Below are positions 5,617 to 8,403 of a stretch of 8,403 nt of DNA, in pieces (the first letter of the stretch is position 1; every line of letters starts with the position of its first letter). The notes below the pieces were generated by a model that worked only from the letters and a program-made list of their open reading frames with translations, was not told the origin of the DNA and made no database searches. Origin of the DNA: an uncultured Plesiomonas sp. (GTDB taxonomy: Bacteria; Pseudomonadota; Gammaproteobacteria; Enterobacterales; CAMTGL01); the NCBI GenBank assembly GCA_947071955.1, contig CAMTGL010000084.1:1-8403 (forward strand), read 5' to 3'. Made by a program: the position numbers and the translations under genes.

Positions 5617-8304
5617 ATGTTACGACTATCTGCTATTGCTGCGGCCACCCTATTTGCGCTAACCGGATGTGCATCAAATTCGGCTAACAATCAGCAATTG
5701 GTTAACCAAATGGGCTCACAGCTCAATGTAAAATACCAAGTACTGGATAACCACGGCGCAGAAAATGGCGTGGATTGCAGCACCTTGGGTGCTGAGTGGG
5801 CGGCGTGTAATAAAGCCTCTATCACCCTAACCAATAACGGTTCTGAAATTAACTCAAAAGACTGGGCTATTTATTTCCACAGCATCCGGATGATTTTGGA
5901 TGTACAAAATGATCAGTTCAAAATTACCCAAATTACCGGTGACCTGCATAAGCTAGAACCTACCGATAAGTTTGATGGCTTCCAAGCCGGTGAAGTGGTT
6001 GAAGTGCCTATCATTGGTGAATACTGGCAGTTGTTTGAAACTGACTTTATGCCTCGCTGGTATGTCACATCAGGCGATGCAACACCGAAAGTGATCGGCA
6101 ATACTGATTCAGAAAATGTGGCTGATTTCTCTGCGCCTATTACTGGTGATAACTGGAAACGAACCGGTGCAGACAACAACGTTCTGATGAACACACAGAC
6201 CCGTTTTGCAAAAAATCAGGATATCGCTACCCTGCCAGCACAACAACTGCGCGGACAAATTTTACCAACACCGGTACAGGTTACGGTAGGTAAAGCCGAT
6301 GTGGATCTCTCTCACGGTATTACGCTTGATACCCTTGCCTTGCCAAAAGCAACGGTTGATGCAGTAACGGCACGCTTTGCCCAGCTAGGTGTTAATGTTG
6401 CGGAAAAAGGCACGCAGCAGACTTTCCCAATTAATGTCAGTATCAATAAAGGCGCATTTAAGGGCCAATGGCAGAAAGCGGGCGCTTACACGCTGAATAT
6501 CACGCCAAAAGGCGCAACCATTGTGGGTATTGACCCAGAAGGTGCGTTCTACGGCTTGCAGTCTATGATCTCTTTAGTTCCAATGTCGGGTGATAAAAAA
6601 ATTGCCACCGTTGCGGTGAAAGATGCCCCGCGTTTTGAACACCGTGGTATGCACGCTGATGTTGGCCGTAACTTCCATACCAAAGAGGCCATTTTACGCC
6701 TGCTGGATCAAATGGCAGCGTATAAGCTGAATAAATTCCACTTCCATTTAAGTGATGATGAAGGCTGGCGTTTAGAGATCCCCGGTCTGCCTGAGCTGAC
6801 TGATATCGGTGGTAAACGTTGCCATGATTTGAGTGAAACACAGTGCTTGCTGCCACAATTAGGTTCTGGCCCAGACAGCAACAATCTGGGCAGTGGCCAC
6901 TATAGCAAGCAAGATTATATCGATATCATTAAGTACGCACAGGCACGTAATATCGAAGTGATCCCTGAGCTGGATATGCCTGCACACGCCCGTGCTGCGG
7001 TAGTCTCAATGGAAGCTCGCTATAAAAAACTGATGGCGGAAGGAAAAGAAGCCGAAGCGAATCAGTATCGCCTGCTTGATCCGCAAGACACCTCAAAAAC
7101 GGTGTCAGTTCAGTTCTATGACCGTACTAGCTACCTCAACCCGTGCTTAGACTCTTCACAAAACTTTGTGGATAAAGTGATTGGTGAAGTCGCAGCAATG
7201 CATCAAGCCGCCGGTCAGCCACTGCAAACATGGCATTTTGGTGGTGATGAAGCGAAAAACATCCACTTAGGGGGCGGTTTCCAAGATATTAATGCCGTCG
7301 ATAAAGTTGACTGGCGTGGCACGATTGACCAAAGCAAAGAAGATAAGCCGTGGGCAAAATCACCGGTTTGTCAGAAGATGATTGCTGATGGCAAAGTCTC
7401 TGATTTTGAACATTTACCAAGCCAGTTTGCGCTGGAAGTGAGCAAAATTGTTGATAAGCACGGCATCGGCAAGATGATGGCGTGGCAAGATGGTTTGAAA
7501 GATGCCGAAAACGCGAAAGCCTTTGCCACCAAGAAAACCGGTGTCAACTTCTGGGATACCCTGTACTGGGGTGGTTTTGACTCAGCAAATGATTGGGTAA
7601 ATAAAGGATACGAGTTTATTGTATCGAACCCAGATTATGTCTATTTCGATATGCCGTATGAAGTTAACCCGAAAGAGAGCGGTTACTACTGGGCAACCCG
7701 TTTTAGTGATGAGCGCAAAATCTTTGCCTTTGCACCAAACAATCTACCGCAAAATGCGGAAACATCGGTTGACCGTGATGGCAATGCCTTTACCGCAAAA
7801 AGCGATAAGAAATGGGGCGGCGCTACCGGTGTTCAGGGTCAGTTCTGGAGCGAAAGCATCCGTACCGACGAGAACATGGAGTACATGATCTACCCTCGCC
7901 TTCTGCCGCTGGCTGAGCGTGCATGGCATCAGGCTGATTGGGAACTCGATTATGTTGCCGGACGTGAGTTTAAAGGCGGTGAAACGCAGTTTGTGAACAA
8001 ACGTGCCTTGAATAAAGATTGGACACGCTTTGCCAATATCGTTGGCCAACGTGAGCTGGCAAAACTCGATAGCGCAGGTATTCACTACCGTCTGCCAGTA
8101 CCGGGTGCGGTCATTGTCAACGGTGTTCTGGAAACCAACACGGCACTGCCGGGCGTTGCCGTTGAGTTCTCAACAGATAACGGTACAACTTGGCAGCGTT
8201 ATGATGCAAAAGCAAAACCGGCTGTGAGTGGTGATGTTCAAGTTCGTAGCGTAAGCACTGACGGAAAACGTACCAGCCGTATCGAAACAACCAGCAGTAA
8301 ATAA
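5617..8304 (+). CDS. chb: Chitobiase (N,N'-diacetylchitobiase, GH20 beta-N-acetylhexosaminidase), lipoprotein
   Basis: This 895-residue enzyme cleaves non-reducing-end GlcNAc from chitobiose and short chito-oligosaccharides, supplying GlcNAc for NagE. The N-terminus is a type II signal peptide with lipobox LTGC and lipidated C18; A19 and S20 follow, so outer-membrane sorting is expected. The domains are an N-terminal carbohydrate-binding-like domain (about 30-190), a GH20b domain (about 215-335), the GH20 TIM barrel (about 339-770) and a small C-terminal Ig-like domain (about 825-890). The catalytic pair D544-E545 is in TWHFGGDEAKN. R351, HFHLSDDEGWRLEI (375-388), IPELDMPAHARA and tryptophans such as W623, W646 and W744 match substrate-site regions of Serratia and Vibrio chitobiases. 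It is close to the V. harveyi enzyme throughout. It lies 118 bases after nagE, behind a terminator, and no convincing promoter of its own was seen. All key residues are present; hydrolysis of GlcNAc conjugates other than chitobiose is possible. Confidence 0.95.
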   Translation: MLRLSAIAAATLFALTGCASNSANNQQLVNQMGSQLNVKYQVLDNHGAENGVDCSTLGAEWAACNKASITLTNNGSEINSKDWAIYFHSIRMILDVQNDQFKITQITGDLHKLEPTDKFDGFQAGEVVEVPIIGEYWQLFETDFMPRWYVTSGDATPKVIGNTDSENVADFSAPITGDNWKRTGADNNVLMNTQTRFAKNQDIATLPAQQLRGQILPTPVQVTVGKADVDLSHGITLDTLALPKATVDAVTARFAQLGVNVAEKGTQQTFPINVSINKGAFKGQWQKAGAYTLNITPKGATIVGIDPEGAFYGLQSMISLVPMSGDKKIATVAVKDAPRFEHRGMHADVGRNFHTKEAILRLLDQMAAYKLNKFHFHLSDDEGWRLEIPGLPELTDIGGKRCHDLSETQCLLPQLGSGPDSNNLGSGHYSKQDYIDIIKYAQARNIEVIPELDMPAHARAAVVSMEARYKKLMAEGKEAEANQYRLLDPQDTSKTVSVQFYDRTSYLNPCLDSSQNFVDKVIGEVAAMHQAAGQPLQTWHFGGDEAKNIHLGGGFQDINAVDKVDWRGTIDQSKEDKPWAKSPVCQKMIADGKVSDFEHLPSQFALEVSKIVDKHGIGKMMAWQDGLKDAENAKAFATKKTGVNFWDTLYWGGFDSANDWVNKGYEFIVSNPDYVYFDMPYEVNPKESGYYWATRFSDERKIFAFAPNNLPQNAETSVDRDGNAFTAKSDKKWGGATGVQGQFWSESIRTDENMEYMIYPRLLPLAERAWHQADWELDYVAGREFKGGETQFVNKRALNKDWTRFANIVGQRELAKLDSAGIHYRLPVPGAVIVNGVLETNTALPGVAVEFSTDNGTTWQRYDAKAKPAVSGDVQVRSVSTDGKRTSRIETTSSK

Positions 8305-8327
8305 GCATCTTGCTGCCCTTTTATGTC

Positions 8328-8363
8328 GGAAGGTGAATAGTAAAACAGACTATTTTCCCTTCC
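8328..8363 (+). other. Imperfect hairpin in the chb 3' UTR
   Basis: GGAAGG (8328-8333) pairs with CCTTCC (8358-8363), and AATAGT (8336-8341) with ACTATT (8349-8354), around a 7-base loop. The two helices are separated by a small 2x3 internal loop. An alternative outer pairing GTCGG (8325-8329) with CCGAC (8368-8372) also exists. There is no T run after it, so it is not a terminator itself; it may protect the 3' end or be an RNase or protein target. Confidence 0.5.
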
Positions 8364-8373
8364 TATACCGACT

Positions 8374-8399
8374 AACCCGCCGTTTGGCGGGTTTTTTTT
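8374..8399 (+). terminator. Rho-independent terminator after chb
   Basis: AACCCGCC (8374-8381) and GGCGGGTT (8386-8393) form a perfect 8-bp stem with loop GTTT, and the T run reaches 8399. This is a strong terminator 69 bases after the chb stop and marks the end of the rightward unit. Confidence 0.93.
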
Positions 8400-8403
8400 A
8401 TCT

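Overview
This window is a complete N-acetylglucosamine (GlcNAc) and chitin-oligosaccharide utilisation locus from a gammaproteobacterium. Two divergent transcription units share a control region at about 3635-3995. Leftward (minus strand) run nagB, nagA, nagC and the 5' third of nagD, which runs off the left edge. Rightward (plus strand) run nagE, the PTS GlcNAc permease, and chb, an outer-membrane lipoprotein chitobiase that ends in a strong terminator just before the right edge.

The proteins resemble two groups. NagB, NagA, NagC and NagD are very close to the E. coli proteins as I remember them, and the order nagBACD facing nagE is the enterobacterial one. The permease is instead a 500-residue IICB protein without the IIA domain of E. 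coli NagE. Chb is close end to end to the Vibrio harveyi type of chitobiase. This suggests a lineage at the base of Enterobacterales or near Vibrionales/Aeromonadales. Plesiomonas is my best guess, but this is inference from remembered families and not a search result. Base composition looks moderate and even across the genes, with no sign of recent transfer.

Layout: nagD (partial) 1-317; nagC-nagD gap 318-439 with a candidate extended -10 promoter and a perfect 9-bp hairpin; nagC 440-1657; nagA 1662-2801; nagB 2834-3634; divergent control region 3635-3995 with two NagC-type operators about nine helical turns apart, a CRP site between them and a long nagE leader; nagE 3996-5498 (GTG start); nagE terminator 5527-5550; chb 5617-8304; 3' UTR hairpin and terminator to 8399.

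The genes form one pathway. Surface Chb hydrolyses chitobiose and short chito-oligosaccharides to GlcNAc. NagE imports GlcNAc as GlcNAc-6-phosphate, probably taking phosphate from the general IIA-Glc (Crr). NagA deacetylates it, and NagB deaminates the product to fructose-6-phosphate and ammonia. NagC senses GlcNAc-6-phosphate and represses both directions. NagD is a HAD phosphatase that travels with the operon.

I found no mobile element, CRISPR array, tRNA or rRNA, and no wholly new system. The points worth a second look are regulatory: the looped operator geometry, the unequal operators, the nagD internal promoter with its 5' hairpin, and how chb is expressed past the nagE terminator.
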